Below, in pieces: positions 10,974-22,632 of a stretch of 64,000 nucleotides of DNA. The notes under the pieces were generated by a model. That model was not told where the DNA came from and did not search any database. It saw only the letters and a list, made by a program, of their open reading frames with translations. Both the position numbers and the translations under genes were made by a program. Numbering within the stretch: position 1 is the first letter of the stretch; the number at the start of each line of letters is the position of its first letter. The DNA comes from Tetracentron sinense (taxonomy: Eukaryota > Streptophyta > Magnoliopsida > Trochodendrales > Trochodendraceae), in contig CM026568.1 in the NCBI GenBank assembly GCA_015143295.1, positions 31,938,441 to 32,002,440 on the forward strand. Direction: 5' to 3'.

Positions 10974-11139
10974 GAGAAATGCTAGCCCTACTCTCGGTCA
11001 ATCTCTACTCTTACTCTCTACCAAATTTGTCCTTTTTTTTTTTTCTTTTTTTGAAAAAATACTTTAATTTCAATAAAATAAACAAATGGTTGGTGGATAG
11101 TGAAGGTAGAGGTTGACCCAGGGTAGGGTAGCACTCCTC
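10974..11139. mobile_element. MITE with perfect 9-bp duplication (TGCTAGCCCTACTCTC family)
   Basis: The left terminus GAGAAATGCTAGCCCTACTC and the right terminus (reverse complement GAGGAGTGCTACCCTACCC) are inverted. The flanks are identical 9-mers, AAGATAACA, at 10965-10973 and 11140-11148. Nine-base duplications are characteristic of Mutator-like transposases. 166 bp, non-coding. Relatives lie at 14353, 22470 and 63095. Confidence 0.9.
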
Positions 11140-11824
11140 AAGATAACATAGAGTGAAAATATTTACAGGACCTCCAGTTGAAGACATCACCAGAGCTCCC
11201 CAGAATATACCTTTATAATCAGGCATATTTTGGGGCCCTAGATATCTCTAGAACTGGAGCTTCTATCCATACTTCAACATAAAACACTTGTTTTAGTGAT
11301 GAAGGGTATTTTAGTGATATAATTCTCTCCAGACTATATGTAAGGCCTAAAGACTCACACTTTATTTATAAATGCTATTGAGATCCTACAGTCGTAGCCT
11401 TGTAGGGATATCTGAGAGCGTTCTCGATAAGATGCAATTCTAAGGTATCAAAATTATTGGAATGTCTTAAAGTGTGTCTGTTATTTGTTCAATATTACTT
11501 GATTCAAACACTATTACTTGAATCAGTAGAATGGTAACTTGAAAAAAAGTTTTTACGGCATGCACAAGTAACCAGGACCATGATTTTTGATGCTTTGGAT
11601 TGCATCTTCTCAAGAATAGTTTTGGTTTGCACATACGTAATGTATCAATAACATTTGTCTTTGAAGGTATACCTTTTGAACAATAAAGAGATTCTTATAT
11701 TCATGTGCTTCTCAAACTTTCTTCTATATTTAATGATTAAGAAGAGGGTATAAGACACTTATTTAAACCATTGCCTAGAAACAATTAATGAAAATTCAAA
11801 TAAAAAATGCAGTAGTCTTTTACT
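11140..11824. other. Intergenic, nothing recognised
   Basis: Apart from the duplication copy at its left edge, no gene or repeat is supported. Confidence 0.4.
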
Positions 11825-12100
11825 CATGATAGTCCCCTCGTCAGCCGAGGAGGGGACTATTCCTCCTCGCTCTCACATAGCCGACCCTTCAACTCCCATT
11901 AAATCGGGTTAGTTTTTTTTTTTTAAAACCCTTAAGTTAATTATTTTATTTTATTTTTCTAAAAACCCAGGGTAGTTGAGTGAACCCTAAGGGTAGATGA
12001 ATATTAACCACACTTAAATGGAGTTAGAAGGGGGACACATGACAAGAAAATGGGAGCCGGGATGCCCCTCCTCACGTCACCAACCGAGGAGGTGATTATT
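11825..12100. mobile_element. Hairpin-tipped MITE-like foldback (AGTCCCCTC tip)
   Basis: The left tip is a hairpin, AGTCCCCTC with GAGGAGGGGACT. The right tip has CCTCCTCACGTCACC and CCGAGGAGGTGAT. Between them lie the shared core segments (CCCTTCAACTCCCATTAAAT on the left, CACACTTAAATGGAGTTAGA with GGGGGACACATG on the right) around an AT-rich centre. Non-coding. Confidence 0.7.
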
Positions 12101-12999
12101 TTCCTTGTACATTAATATTATTTATTTTTATAAAATCATATTGGTGGTGTCATCATGATCATCATCATTGGCAATCTTTTCAAAAGATCTAATTTTAGCA
12201 TCTAAATCAAAGGCATAATTAGATAGAAAGATGTTTTTCTTTTTATTTCTGTAAAATATACAAAGGCATACTGCAAGTTAGTGCCCTCCATTGGCTATGA
12301 CTCAAAGCCCTAATGATAGGTTCCTGTGATAATTAATCTTTCATGATGATAATCAATGTGGACTAATCCCATAATTAATGTCATTTCTCTTAAGCGAGAT
12401 CGTGTTGTAACATGGAGTCATTGGTGGCTCTAAACTTGTTTAGTGCAATTCATATCCGAAAGAAGCATTACTAATTATCAAAGTGATGCAGCTGAAGTTA
12501 ACCTAAAAAATGCAAAGGTGTGACAGTTAATTGAGGATTAGCAACAATAAGTAGCTTTAGGGTACACCCTTGTCGGTTCGATTCATGACAGTTATTTATG
12601 TTGCGATTTAGTACAAGTGCTATTCCATAGTTGTACAACTATTCTTGTCATTTTATAGTCAAAATTGGTTCATATGATGGTCACTAGCTACATTTTAGGA
12701 AACTAAATACTATCAGTGTCTTTCTACAAAAAAATTCTATTCACTATACTTTAACAAAAAAAAAAAAGAGAGAAAATTCTAAGGCAAATTTCTTTTCTGA
12801 ATGAATCGCACAACATGCTAACAATGCTGTGGCCTTTTAGTATACAGCAACTGATCGGTGAGCTACGGTTAGGCGAAAGGGCTCGATCGGTTGTCTTTAT
12901 GTTCACAATCCTCTCTCACGTCGAGGTTTTCTAACATAACAAATTGCCACAAACAAATCAATGGAAGTGATGAAAGGTTCCAACCCCTTGTTATGCATT
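12101..12999. other. Intergenic, nothing recognised
   Basis: No supported gene. The GGTTCGATTC at about 12576 resembles a box B but has no tRNA fold around it. Confidence 0.4.
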
Positions 13000-13012
13000 A
13001 GATACCCATGAG

Positions 13013-13220
13013 TTTTTTTTTTTGGTAACGAGCGGGCCTCTTAGAGCACTCAGCTAAATCCCCTCGGCACGTACAAAACCCCCAATTCACACGCACCAAG
13101 AAAGAATGGATAAATTCTTGAAGGTGGCCAAGAGGGGCAAGGGAATCGAACCCAAGACCTCCGCTTTTTATGAGGTGTGGTCTTGGTCCAGCAGCACCAA
13201 TCCCCGTTGGTTAAACAAAA
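13013..13220 (-). mobile_element. tRNA-derived SINE, full length with 13-bp duplication
   Basis: Read on the minus strand, the element has a pol III box B, GGTTCGATTCC, about 60 bp from its 5' end (near 13144-13155), a plausible box A near TTGGTGCTGCTGG (about 13188-13200), and a 3' poly(A) seen as eleven T at 13013-13023. It is flanked by identical 13-mers, AGATACCCATGAG, at 13000-13012 and 13221-13233. Together these define a complete SINE insertion of 208 bp. It encodes no protein and would depend on LINE machinery. Perfect flanks suggest a fairly recent insertion. Confidence 0.92.
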
Positions 13221-13321
13221 AGATACCCATGAGGTTAGGAGTGCATGGTAACAGACTAGGTAGGTTAGTTCAGGCCGGAACAGTACACAATAGTAACAAT
13301 ACCTCAACCTGACCTCTACGG

Positions 13322-13440
13322 TGATAACCAGATTTGCCAAATCCGGTTATCACCCTTTGAGGGGGCCAGGTGTCCCCTTTGACACCTCTTAACCCACCCA
13401 TCCTTGGTTTTTAGAAAAAAAATATTAAAAGGTAAACTTG
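13322..13440. repeat. Half of a hairpin-tipped MITE-like foldback
   Basis: Tip hairpin GGTGATAACCAGATTTG with CAAATCCGGTTATCACC, followed by the shared core GTGTCCCCTTTGACACCTCT, TAACCCACCCATCCTTGG and an AT-rich stretch. The right arm is missing, so it is truncated or rearranged. Confidence 0.65.
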
Positions 13441-14352
13441 AACCAAACACCACAAACTTAACATGCCCGTAAACCTTTCAATAAATTGATTAAATTATCT
13501 GAGTTAATAGTCACTATACTTAAAATTAGCAGCTAATATATATACACAAGCACACACTAATAAGCTAATTAGGTATTTTAACCAGAAGAGTCCGGGAAGC
13601 CCAACCTGATTATAAATTAACTTAAGAAAATCTAACCACGAAACCCAGGAGTTGGAAAGCGTTAACTCTAAGTACTGGTGAAAATGGCGAACATGGTTGA
13701 CAGATCGGGTCAGGAATTACTACCGCTACATGAGGTAATGAACTGCATCCTGGTAGCAACAACTGCATGTACTGAACATTCAACTACCAGTGAAATCAGT
13801 CTATACCCTCTTGGTATAGAAGAGAGAGAGAGAGAGAGAGTCTACATTACAGTTTTTTAACGTCCAAACCTTGTAGTTAAATGATTTTAGTCCTCAGTCC
13901 CTCCCACTGGGTTGGTGGAAATCTGAATGAGTTCACTCGTGTCTGCATAATGTGGTGGAACGTATAAAGGGGTCCCACACATTTGAAGTAGTGTGTTTGT
14001 CTTTATAACTTGCCATTTTTTTCTTCAGACAATGTTCTTTACTTCTTTCCCACGTCTCACTGAAGATTGAAGGATTCTGAAATCCTGTTGTATTCTTCAG
14101 AAAACCCAACAAAAACTTCAGAAAGCCATACTCCCTCCCCCCACTCTGGACCTTCTGATACACACACAGAGAGTACCACAAACGTCACAGAAGTAATCCG
14201 TAAAAAGATTTTCCCTTTTCAAATTTTCTTAAGAAAATCCCTGAGAAGGATATTTCATGCACCTAACTTCGATGTTTCAAACAGCCCCCTCGCTAAAAGG
14301 AGATTCATTTGCGATTTCGAGAAATGATGCAAGAATTGGGAGGACAATATAA
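13441..14352. other. Intergenic, with a (GA)n microsatellite
   Basis: No gene supported. A GA run occupies 13821-13840. Confidence 0.4.
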
Positions 14353-14509
14353 GAGGAGTGCTAGCCCAGGCATTCCTACTTTCAGTCTGTCCAGTTCTCA
14401 CTGTTAGAGCCTTACAACCAAGAAAGTATGGGCTTTTAGCACGGAAAGTGGACAAATAATTAACTCACACTGAAAGTAGGAATGCTCTGAGAGTAGGACC
14501 AGCACTCTC
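14353..14509. mobile_element. MITE with perfect 9-bp duplication (TGCTAGCCCTACTCTC family)
   Basis: Termini GAGGAGTGCTAGCCC and its inverted partner ACCAGCACTCTC, with inner inverted ATTCCTACTTTCAGT. Identical flanking 9-mers ACAATATAA at 14344-14352 and 14510-14518. 157 bp, non-coding. Confidence 0.9.
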
Positions 14510-14524
14510 ACAATATAATGGACG

Positions 14525-14960
14525 TGACTGTCTCAGGCTTCTGGGTTGTCCCACCTCAGGCATCCACACATTATTCGGTACCTACCCTTAAAAGAAAAAA
14601 AAAGTAATTTCATCTTCTTCCATTATTTTGACTTATCCTAATATTTCTCTCCCTTTAAAACGTCGAATGTTCAATAATGTGTGGTTGGCCGAGGTCCCAC
14701 CTCAAGCATCTCTCACTAGAGGTAATCCGAAGCCGACTCTCTTTAGTGGCAGACTGTGAGGCAGAGTGGACAGTTTAACCTACCTCTCTCTCTCCACCCG
14801 GGAAGAAATCAAATGGGGGGGGGAGAAGTCAAAATTTAAGGGAGACAATGAAATGACTTCTCACCTAAAATCTCGCCAGCTGCCCAATGGTTTGTGGATG
14901 CCCGAGCGCTTAGCTCGGGCAGCCACCAGAGGTAATCTTTAGCCCCCCATAGAGAGAGAA
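14525..14960. repeat. Degraded repeats
   Basis: CCACACATTATT near 14566 and AATAATGTGTGG near 14672 are inverted around an AT-rich section, as in a worn foldback. GAGGTAATCCGAAGCC near 14720 and GAGGTAATCTTTAGCC near 14929 are direct repeats. The segment 14815-14950 resembles the arm of the foldback at 63567 (GGGGAGAAGTCAAAATT). Confidence 0.45.
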
Positions 14961-15173
14961 ATCTGACAAGAGTCAGGGAAAACAGTAGAGAGATCGGGGA
15001 TTCATGATGGAAACTTCGTACTGTTACACAACACGACACGTGAATGTGGACGTGTATAATACATAAGAGAGCAAGAGGGAGAGAATTCAAATGGAATGAA
15101 AGCATTTAAGAGTGGTTAGACAATCGAAGAAATTAAGGAAATTATGAACTCATTGGCACGTCAAATCTTCAAA

Positions 15174-15209
15174 CCCCCCCCCCCCCCCCCCCCCCCCCCT
15201 CTCTCTCTC
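15174..15209. repeat. Poly-C run of 26 followed by (CT)n
   Basis: 26 C at 15174-15199 then a CT run. Length is uncertain because such runs sequence poorly. Confidence 0.9.
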
Positions 15210-16151
15210 TAGCCATTTATACAACAAATATAAACTCTGCAGGCTGAAAGAAAAAAGGTATTCCCTAATGCTTTCAATCAAAAACCAAAAGCAAAAGAAC
15301 GTGTGTTGATTTTTGGTTGAGAGTAGGAATAGCATGAGAGTAGGGCTAGCACGCCTCTTATAGAATATGCTTTCATTTTTTTTTATAGTATATGTGAGAG
15401 AGAGAGAGAGGAATGTGGGTATACTGTTTGTCTAAGAAATTCTGGGGATTATAATAGTGAGGTTTGGGAAAGAGAAGGTGAAAACTCATTTATGATCCAC
15501 ATACAATTAATAATTCTGTTTGTGCACGTACCCTCACATGGAAGAACAACCCCTTTATGGACCTTAACACAGCAGGGAACTGTAACTTACTGTTTCAGAT
15601 GATGGCAAAGGTAGAATGAGGGGTGGAACTGCCATTCACAAGCAAAACAATATAAACATTTACACTATACCCTTTATCAGTACAAGAATAAAAACAAATA
15701 AAACATTCAAAAAACTTGATTTTAAGTACGAAAAGCTTAAGAAACTCATACTACTCTTTTCCACTTGTTCATACCAAGATAGTTTCCCCCCCCCCAAAAA
15801 AAATACAAACTTAGGTCAGTTAGGTGCAGCACCTAACGTCTACAGACGAATTTGGATATGTTAAAGTATACACTTTTATTTTTGGTGATCGTAAGACTTT
15901 AACATTGAAAATGGACAACTGGTTGGCCACCTCAGGCTGAATTAGGAAAGCCCCTAAGAGTAGGACTAGCACTCCTTTAAATTTTATATGTGAGTCCTGA
16001 AAACAAAGGCTACAAATCAGTTCAATAAGGTCACTGAAAAAGGAATAAGCTTTCATTGCAAGGAAGGCTGCAAAAAGGGCTAAACCCTAACCCTAACTTG
16101 TTTTTTGGGTGTCTCGTTAGTATTTTCTAAAATCTGTTGGAAGTATGAACC
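15210..16151. other. Intergenic, with MITE end relics
   Basis: GAGAGTAGGGCTAGCACG near 15335 and AAGAGTAGGACTAGCACTCC near 15955 are isolated ends of the TGCTAGCCCTACTCTC family. The short AACCCTAACCCTAAC near 16083 is a chance-scale telomere-like motif. No gene supported. Confidence 0.45.
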
Positions 16152-16302
16152 GAGTTTGGATGGGCAATAACGCTGGTTGCGTTGTTGCCCGATTGTGTCT
16201 GAAAATCAAAGGCCCCACATCAACATATGAGGGCCCCACTTGATTTTTCAGACCCAACCGGGCAACAGCGCAACAGCTAGCGCTGTTGCCCATCCAAACT
16301 CA
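16152..16302. mobile_element. MITE with 9-bp duplication (TTTGGATGGGCAA family)
   Basis: Inverted termini: GAGTTTGGATGGGCAA on the left, and TTGCCCATCCAAACTCA on the right. Flanking 9-mers GTATGAACC (16143-16151) and GCATGAACC (16303-16311) match at eight of nine bases. 151 bp, non-coding. A related half copy lies near 62985-63060. Confidence 0.82.
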
Positions 16303-17024
16303 GCATGAACCCTAGGAGTTAATGCTATCCTTAAAGTATTCTAAGGATAGGGTTTGAACCTTATTCATAACCCTAAAACACCATTCCCTCTTCACCAAGT
16401 CAGCATCAACTCCCTAAGTTCATGTACTCACATCGAAAAAGAAAGTTAGGGTTAAGGTTTAGGCTCTTTTGCAGCCAACCTCCTGCTGCCAATCCTTGTT
16501 CCTGACAAAAGTAAAGGAGTGGTAGTAAATGAGGACTACACCATAGACTTTGCTAGAGAATCCTTTTTAAATTTAGTAATAGTTGTTCTTTTTCTTGAGC
16601 ACAGACAATAACAAGAGAAAATATCATGAATTCAACATGTACATGGTCTATAACTGCACTAGGGACACAACCACAGACTCACCATGTTCTAGAGCTTTAC
16701 TTAGATCCTAAATCCCACATTCAAAAACTGATACAGAAAATTTATGTCCTTGATTCTTCAGAATAATTACTTAATTAATCTACCATGCATCATTTTAAGC
16801 TAACAAAATGATAGTACTCAATGATCTTCTTAAGAGCAGTTCATATGAAATTATCTATAAACACTCACTAGAGTAGATACCATACCATACCATAGCACAG
16901 CATAGCATAGCATAGCATACCATGCCATACCATACCATACCATACCAGGAGAATTTCTCCACCCTTTTCCATAAAGAGATAAACCCAAGATGGATCTTCT
17001 CTTTCAAAGAATGACCACTTTGTT
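16303..17024. other. Downstream flank of the LOB-domain gene
   Basis: No gene supported. Ends in or next to the 3' untranslated region of the gene at 17025. Confidence 0.4.
16877..16947. repeat. Pentanucleotide microsatellite
   Basis: Runs of CATAC and CATAG units, just downstream of the LOB-domain stop codon. Confidence 0.85.
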
Positions 17025-17579
17025 TCACATATTGCCATCTCCTCCTCTTTCATTGAAATCTCCTGAAGGGCTGTCAGGCCATGGAGGAAGATATGGAAGA
17101 GGTAAACCAGGGTTCTGATAGAAATTACCTCCTTCACTACCCATTCTTCTACCGAACTCGATGGACCTCTGGTGAGGCGCTACCGATGGAACGCCTGTCC
17201 CCAGCGGTGAGGGTAATGGTGTCTGGATTTCATTGAAAGCATACCGGATTAGATCGGCGTTAGCAGTGTCCAATTCGTTTTGGAGTCGGTGAACCTGTCT
17301 TTGGAGGACTGAGATCGCCCCAACGCAGCCGTAGACAGGATCCTTTATCCGTGCTTCAGCTTCATAGGCGAGAGAATTTACTGCATCTTCTCTCTGTTGC
17401 GGGAGGAGCTCATTAAGGAGCTTACTGACATTGCTAGCACCAAAGATCTTGTGAACATTAGAGAATTTCTGTGGCTCTTCAGGCGGGAAATAGGGTGCAA
17501 AGATACAACCCGGCATGCATTTTCTCCTCAAAAATTTGCAGGCAGCACAGGGAGAGTTGGAAAAGCTGGATGAAGCCAT
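17025..17579 (-). CDS. LOB-domain (LBD) transcription factor, class I
   Basis: Intact 184-residue protein from ATG at 17579 to TGA at 17025. A GTG two codons upstream is not used as a start in plants, and family members begin MASSS. Residues 11-25 form the zinc-binding block CX2CX6CX3C (CAACKFLRRKCMPGC). The GAS block follows, with FAPYFPPEEP and HKIFGASNV, then the invariant proline context KDPVYGCVG and the leucine-zipper-like coiled coil ISVLQRQVHRLQNEL. This puts it in class I, closest by eye to LOB and LBD25. Such proteins act in the nucleus as DNA-binding regulators of organ boundaries and lateral organ development. The C-terminal 70 residues are variable and proline-rich. Single exon as read. 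The neighbours are repeats, and I see no regulatory motif worth naming. Confidence 0.95.
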   Translation of the reverse strand: MASSSFSNSPCAACKFLRRKCMPGCIFAPYFPPEEPQKFSNVHKIFGASNVSKLLNELLPQQREDAVNSLAYEAEARIKDPVYGCVGAISVLQRQVHRLQNELDTANADLIRYAFNEIQTPLPSPLGTGVPSVAPHQRSIEFGRRMGSEGGNFYQNPGLPLPYLPPWPDSPSGDFNERGGDGNM

Positions 17580-20500
17580 TTTCACTGCAGCAATAAAATA
17601 TCCACTAATTCCAACAATCTTTTTTGCAAGTTTTTCTTAAATTTAGAGCAAATTGTCCCTTATTTCTATTAGGGAAAAAAAAACTCTTGGATTTCAAGAA
17701 GAAACTGAGATGTCATGTAGATCTCAATTGCACCCAAACAAGCTTCTTAATTCTGATTTTTTTTTTCTGTTTCTGTTTGTTTTTAGTTGGAGTTACGAAG
17801 ACCTTAGGGTTAATTTCTGGGAAAAAATAAACATCTTAACCATCTGAATTTCTATTTTTTTTTTCTTGAATTTGAAGACTAATGGTGTACATTTACCCCC
17901 CTCAACTTTCTTTCCCCTTATTCTTAGATATACCCTAAACCCATCAACGGTACATGCATATTTTCTTGAATTTTGAGATTAATTTTGTCTTTGTTCGGTT
18001 CCTCGCTCTCTTTCCATTTTTTGACTCTTAGATTTCATAGAATTCAGTTGCACCACCTACTATACATAGTAGTTTGATCCTTGTGGAGTCAGTTGAGCTT
18101 CCACACACACACACAAAAGGAAAAAAGAAAAAATGAACATGGAATCTGATTGGTGCAATCTCACCCGTGACCATTTTTCCAAAACTGCAGTAAGATAACA
18201 CGAACACCTGTTATTCTACCTAGAGAAATTCCAACAGGAAAAACCCTAGATCATAGCCTGTAACCCAAAGTCATGAGGTGTACACATATAAAAAAAAGAG
18301 ATTAAGCATAAAAAGGAATAAAGAAACTACATGTGCATACCTGTTTGTGACCTAGGCTTCTTTGATCAGATAAAAAAGGAAACAACCTTTTTCCCTTGTG
18401 TGAGCTCTTTCAAGAGCTGTTCTTTGGTTCTTCCAGAATATAAGCTGTAGTCATTAAAAGATGAGAGTTCCTGAGGTTTTATTATTGGAAGTCCTCAAAG
18501 AGGAAACCCTAATTGGAGGACAGAGGCCTGCAAATGCAGCAACAAAAAGTGAGGAGGATGGAGGAGAAGGATGGCAAAGAGCATTTAGTGTGAGGAGAAG
18601 GAATGGAAAGGAAAAGACAAGGGTAATAATAAATGGGAGGTACACTAAAAAAGGATGACTATGACACTGCATTATATTATTAGGGCTGTGGGATCGATGT
18701 GGAATGCCTCCTAAACCATTTCTCCTCTTGAGAAAAAAAAATGATTATCTAAAAATAAAACAAAAGAAAATAAAGTCATGAGAAGATGAAGAAGGGCCAT
18801 CTTAATGTAGTATCCAATGTTTTTCTAATCTAATAGAAGAAATAGTAAGAGGCATGATTGAATTGGATCATAGGGTGACGAATTACTTATATATGTACAT
18901 GTTTACATTTACATGCATGTGTATATACATGTATTTATATCGAAAGATGTGATAATGATCAAATCATCACATCTTCAAATCAGTAAAAATCATAAGACCT
19001 TTCTTTTCTCCATATTATTTAGGAGATAATTATGTTATTAGCTCCAGTTCCTTTGAATTGGATACAAGTTTAATGACTAATTGATTTATCTTTAATCCGA
19101 AAACATCAATATGAGTGTTTTATCAAAACTGCACATTAAAAAAACCAAACTTACAATAACCCTTTTGTATTTTTTTTTTAAAAGCTAGAGGGTTTAATAT
19201 GATCAACAGGTTAACATAAATTAAACCTTAAATAAGTTAAAAATTACATAAAAAAAGATGTTCTATTGGAATTAGTTAGCAGTTGATTTTAGACATAAGC
19301 GGCAATAGGCTCACTTACCTGTTTATATATTGTATATAGAATCATGTTGGATGGAATGATCCTAACCTTGTAAACAATCACATTGTTTTGGAAAGCATAA
19401 GATAAACTGGGCAGCGGCCGAAAACCATTTATTGTGTGGTTCGGATAATCTAATAATCATTATTTTCAGCAAATGAGATTTCCACTACAATTTCCATTGA
19501 CCAGATAGTCGCCATTATTGAGTACATGCAACACTAGCATGAATAGAGAGGGAGTACTCATATTTATATGGATGTGGGGTGTGTATGGAACAGTATATGA
19601 TAGTCCCTGTCCTCAAATATTGCAGAGATGCATGGTCCACAACATATCTTCAATTCAATAAGTCCAAGCCGGACTACCTAGCTCTTGGAATGGTGTATAG
19701 ATTAAAAATCAGGCCAGCGGGTTAAACTGTCATATATATGAAGTTTTTTCCTAAATCTTGGACCAACTATAACAGTGGGGCATTACCAATAAAAACAATA
19801 TTTGCTAATAAAAAGAAAGAACAAAGATTGATAAAAATTGAGGTTTTCATTCTAGTAATGTTACACCTGAGTAGGGATTGTATTGCTCACAAGGATAACA
19901 AAACCCTAATGAGTTAATCGACTTAGGTTTAGGTTTTAGGATTTAATTTCAAAACTTAGAACTTAGAGAACCGGAAAATTTGAAAGTTCAATCAATTCTA
20001 GGGTATCCAAACCCTGTAGGTGAAATCTCATTCTTCTCCAATTCATGAGCAGCAAAGAGAACAAGCTCCGAAAAAATACAGTGAGATAACCAACAGGAAA
20101 AAATTACAAACAATCAATTGATCTCTGGAATCAGTAACCAGCAGCTCGAAAATCAATAAGAAGCCCTCTTATTCAATTTTCTAACTTCAGCAACATCAAC
20201 ACTAACACTCATAGAAATGAATGGGGCTCATGTAGACCTCTAATCTAAATAACTCCTAAGAAATTACTATCATTGATCAGTAACATAGAAAGAGAATATT
20301 AAGAGTAAATATCATACTTCTAAATAATATAAAAGACTAATAAAAATTCCCAATTGAATTAGTAATTAAACCATTATCATCCTTAAGCTTAAGTTGACCA
20401 AGCAAGCTCCTTTTATAAAGTGGAACTGTAGGGTTGACTTGAGCTTGAGGCATAGCCCTCCAAGGCTAACCATGCTTCCCTAGGGGTGTTCGAACCCCTT

Positions 20501-21655
20501 GAAGATCTAATCCGACATGAATATGCAAGCTAACAAATATGAAGATCTACTCCGATTTGCTTCAACTTAATTCCCCTAAGTTGACCTATAAGATGATTTC
20601 CTTTTCTTTCTCATGCACTGACTAGAATATTGAACTGAATTGATTTTCTTCTTTGACGGATACTTGGACTTCTTTGAGTTGATTTCATTCTCTTTATTGA
20701 AGTTGTAAGCTATTACCTTTCTTTCATATACTTATTTTTGGATACAAGTGTGAAATGTACATTAGTGATCTCCTTACTTGATGAAGAGATACTTGAGCTT
20801 GTACTAGTGAGGGAATTTTACCAACACCAAGTCGAATATGGGATATTATTCCCCCTTATAAGTATGAGGATATCATCTACTTTACGATGATTATTATCAT
20901 TATTAATGATCCCCACAAACAACTCAAGGGAGTTATACACCATAGCCGATCATGTATTTTGGTCAGTATCGTTTAATAAGCAGATATAAATTCTCAAATG
21001 GGTTTTTTGAATCTTGGAGGACATCATTCTCCTATTGTGATTAGATGAATACAATACATTATTCATGTTGACACTAGGAGAATAGCCATAATCAACAATC
21101 CAAATTTCTCATCTATAACAAAACTATTTTATAGATAGCACATTGTCAACAATCCAAATCATAACGATTTCCGTTCTTTTATCGACCACCCTCTGCTTAT
21201 TGGTCTTAATATGTACTTCATTTTTTTTTTATCGTTTATACATTTATACTAACCAAAGCCTAACGTCCAGTAAGCATCAATATCGTCGATTTGAATTGGG
21301 TTGATGCATTGTTTATGTAGATTAAATCTAATGTTATTAAGCCTGAACCATTCATTGATCCGTAAAAATGGAAGGTTACCATAATGGTCAATCCTATCAT
21401 CATTAGAATCAACATTTTCATGTTTTTTTTTTTAACTAAAAAGAAAAAACAAGGATTAGCAATACTTCTTACCCTGTAGTTGAGAGCTTAAGACTTGAAA
21501 ATGAAGAGTAATAATTTACTTTCATTTTAGGCTCTCGAGTGGACTTATTATTCTTAGTGATAATCTGTGACAATTAACAAAATGGCTGAAAACCAAAATC
21601 AAATCCAGCTGCAGTGACTGCTGAACAATTCAGTGGCCCATGCCAGGTTTTATAT
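17580..21655. other. Upstream region of the LOB-domain gene, long intergenic
   Basis: About 4 kb, AT-rich. The first part is presumably promoter and leader of the LBD gene; I cannot place a TATA box with confidence. The open frames at 18454-18672 on both strands look like no known protein. Two GAAGATCTA copies near 20500 and 20540 are trivial. Confidence 0.4.
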
Positions 21656-21664
21656 AAAGATGAA

Positions 21665-22034
21665 GGCTCAGGATCCTCTCGAGTTCGAGTTCAACTCGAG
21701 AGAATCTCTCGAGTTGGAACCTCTAGAGGTCGCCACGTGTCTCCTTTTTACACCCCTTGACCATGGGTAAGGTTCACCCACCCCTAGGGTTCATCCATCC
21801 ATCCTTGGTTTTTTTTTTAAAAAATATTAATTCTTTTTTTTAAATTAAAAACTTTTTTTAATATTAAAAAACTCTAAAAACAGTTTTTTTTTATTTAAAA
21901 AATAATAATTAATATATATATATATATATATATAAAAACCAAGGATGGGTGGGTGAACCTTACCCATGGTTAAGGGGTGTCAAAGGAGACACGTGGCGGC
22001 CGCTAGGGGATTGAACTCGAGAGAATCTTGTGCC
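21665..22034. mobile_element. Hairpin-tipped MITE with 9-bp duplication (CTCGAG tip), copy 1
   Basis: 370 bp. Ends GGCTCAGGATCCTCTCGAG and, inverted, CTCGAGAGAATCTTGTGCC. The tip contains inverted CTCGAG motifs. Next inside is the shared core (CCACGTGTCTCCTTT, ACACCCCTTGACCATGGG, TTCACCCACCCCTAGGG), an AT-rich centre, then the core inverted. Flanking 9-mers AAAGATGAA (21656-21664) and AAAGATAAA (22035-22043) match at eight of nine, as expected of a Mutator-like insertion. No coding capacity. Confidence 0.9.
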
Positions 22035-22084
22035 AAAGATAAAACACATTTAAAGATACAAACAATATAGCGCATATACAGGAA

Positions 22085-22459
22085 GGCACAGGATTCTCTC
22101 GAGCTGAACTCGAGAGAATCTCTCGAGTTCAATCCCCTAGAGGTCGCCACGTGTCTCCTTTGACACCCCTTAACCATGGGTAAGGTTCACCCACCCATCC
22201 TTGGTTTTTATTTTTATATATTAATTATTATTTTTTAAATACAAAAAACTGTTTTTAGAGTTTTTTTAATATTAAAAAAAGTTTTTAATTTTAAAAAAAG
22301 AATTAATATTTTTTTAAAAAAAACAAGGATGGATGGGTGAACCCTAGGGGTTGGTGAACCTTACCCATGGTTAAGGGGTGTTAAAAGAGACACGTGGCAA
22401 CCTCTAGGGGTTCGAACTCGGGAGATTCTCTCGAGATCAACTCGAGAGGATCTTGAGCC
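22085..22459. mobile_element. Hairpin-tipped MITE with perfect 9-bp duplication (CTCGAG tip), copy 2
   Basis: 375 bp, same family as 21665-22034 but in the opposite orientation: its AT-rich centre is the reverse complement of copy 1. Ends GGCACAGGATTCTCTCGAG and GAGAGGATCTTGAGCC. Identical flanking 9-mers ATACAGGAA at 22076-22084 and 22460-22468. Each copy has its own target duplication, so these are two insertions 50 bp apart, not one large inverted duplication. Confidence 0.93.
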
Positions 22460-22469
22460 ATACAGGAAT

Positions 22470-22632
22470 ATATGCTAGTCCTACTCTCAGTCAACCCATA
22501 ATCTTACACTCTACCAACAAACTATTCATTTAATTTTTTTGGTGAGAGAGAATGCATTAATCAATCAATAATGGAGAAGTGGTTGTTGGAGGGTGAGAGT
22601 AGAGGTTGGCTGAGAGTAGGGCTAACACTTAG
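22470..22632. mobile_element. MITE of the TGCTAGCCCTACTCTC family
   Basis: Left end TGCTAGTCCTACTCTCAGTC, right end CTGAGAGTAGGGCTAACAC, inverted around TTGATTAATGCATT-like AT-rich sequence. It abuts the duplication of the element at 22085. Possible flanks CATACAGGA and CATATAAGA match at seven of nine only. Confidence 0.7.

Noticed and set aside
12560..12600. tRNA gene suggested by GGTTCGATTC
   Set aside because: No acceptor stem, D arm or anticodon arm can be placed around it.
16080..16100. Interstitial telomere repeat
   Set aside because: Only about two AACCCTA units, too few to be meaningful.
18454..18672. Frames on both strands upstream of the LOB-domain gene
   Set aside because: Mutual antisense frames without any recognised motif; start on one strand is not clearly used.
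21665..22459. A single 795-bp inverted duplication
   Set aside because: Two separate 9-bp duplications show two insertions.
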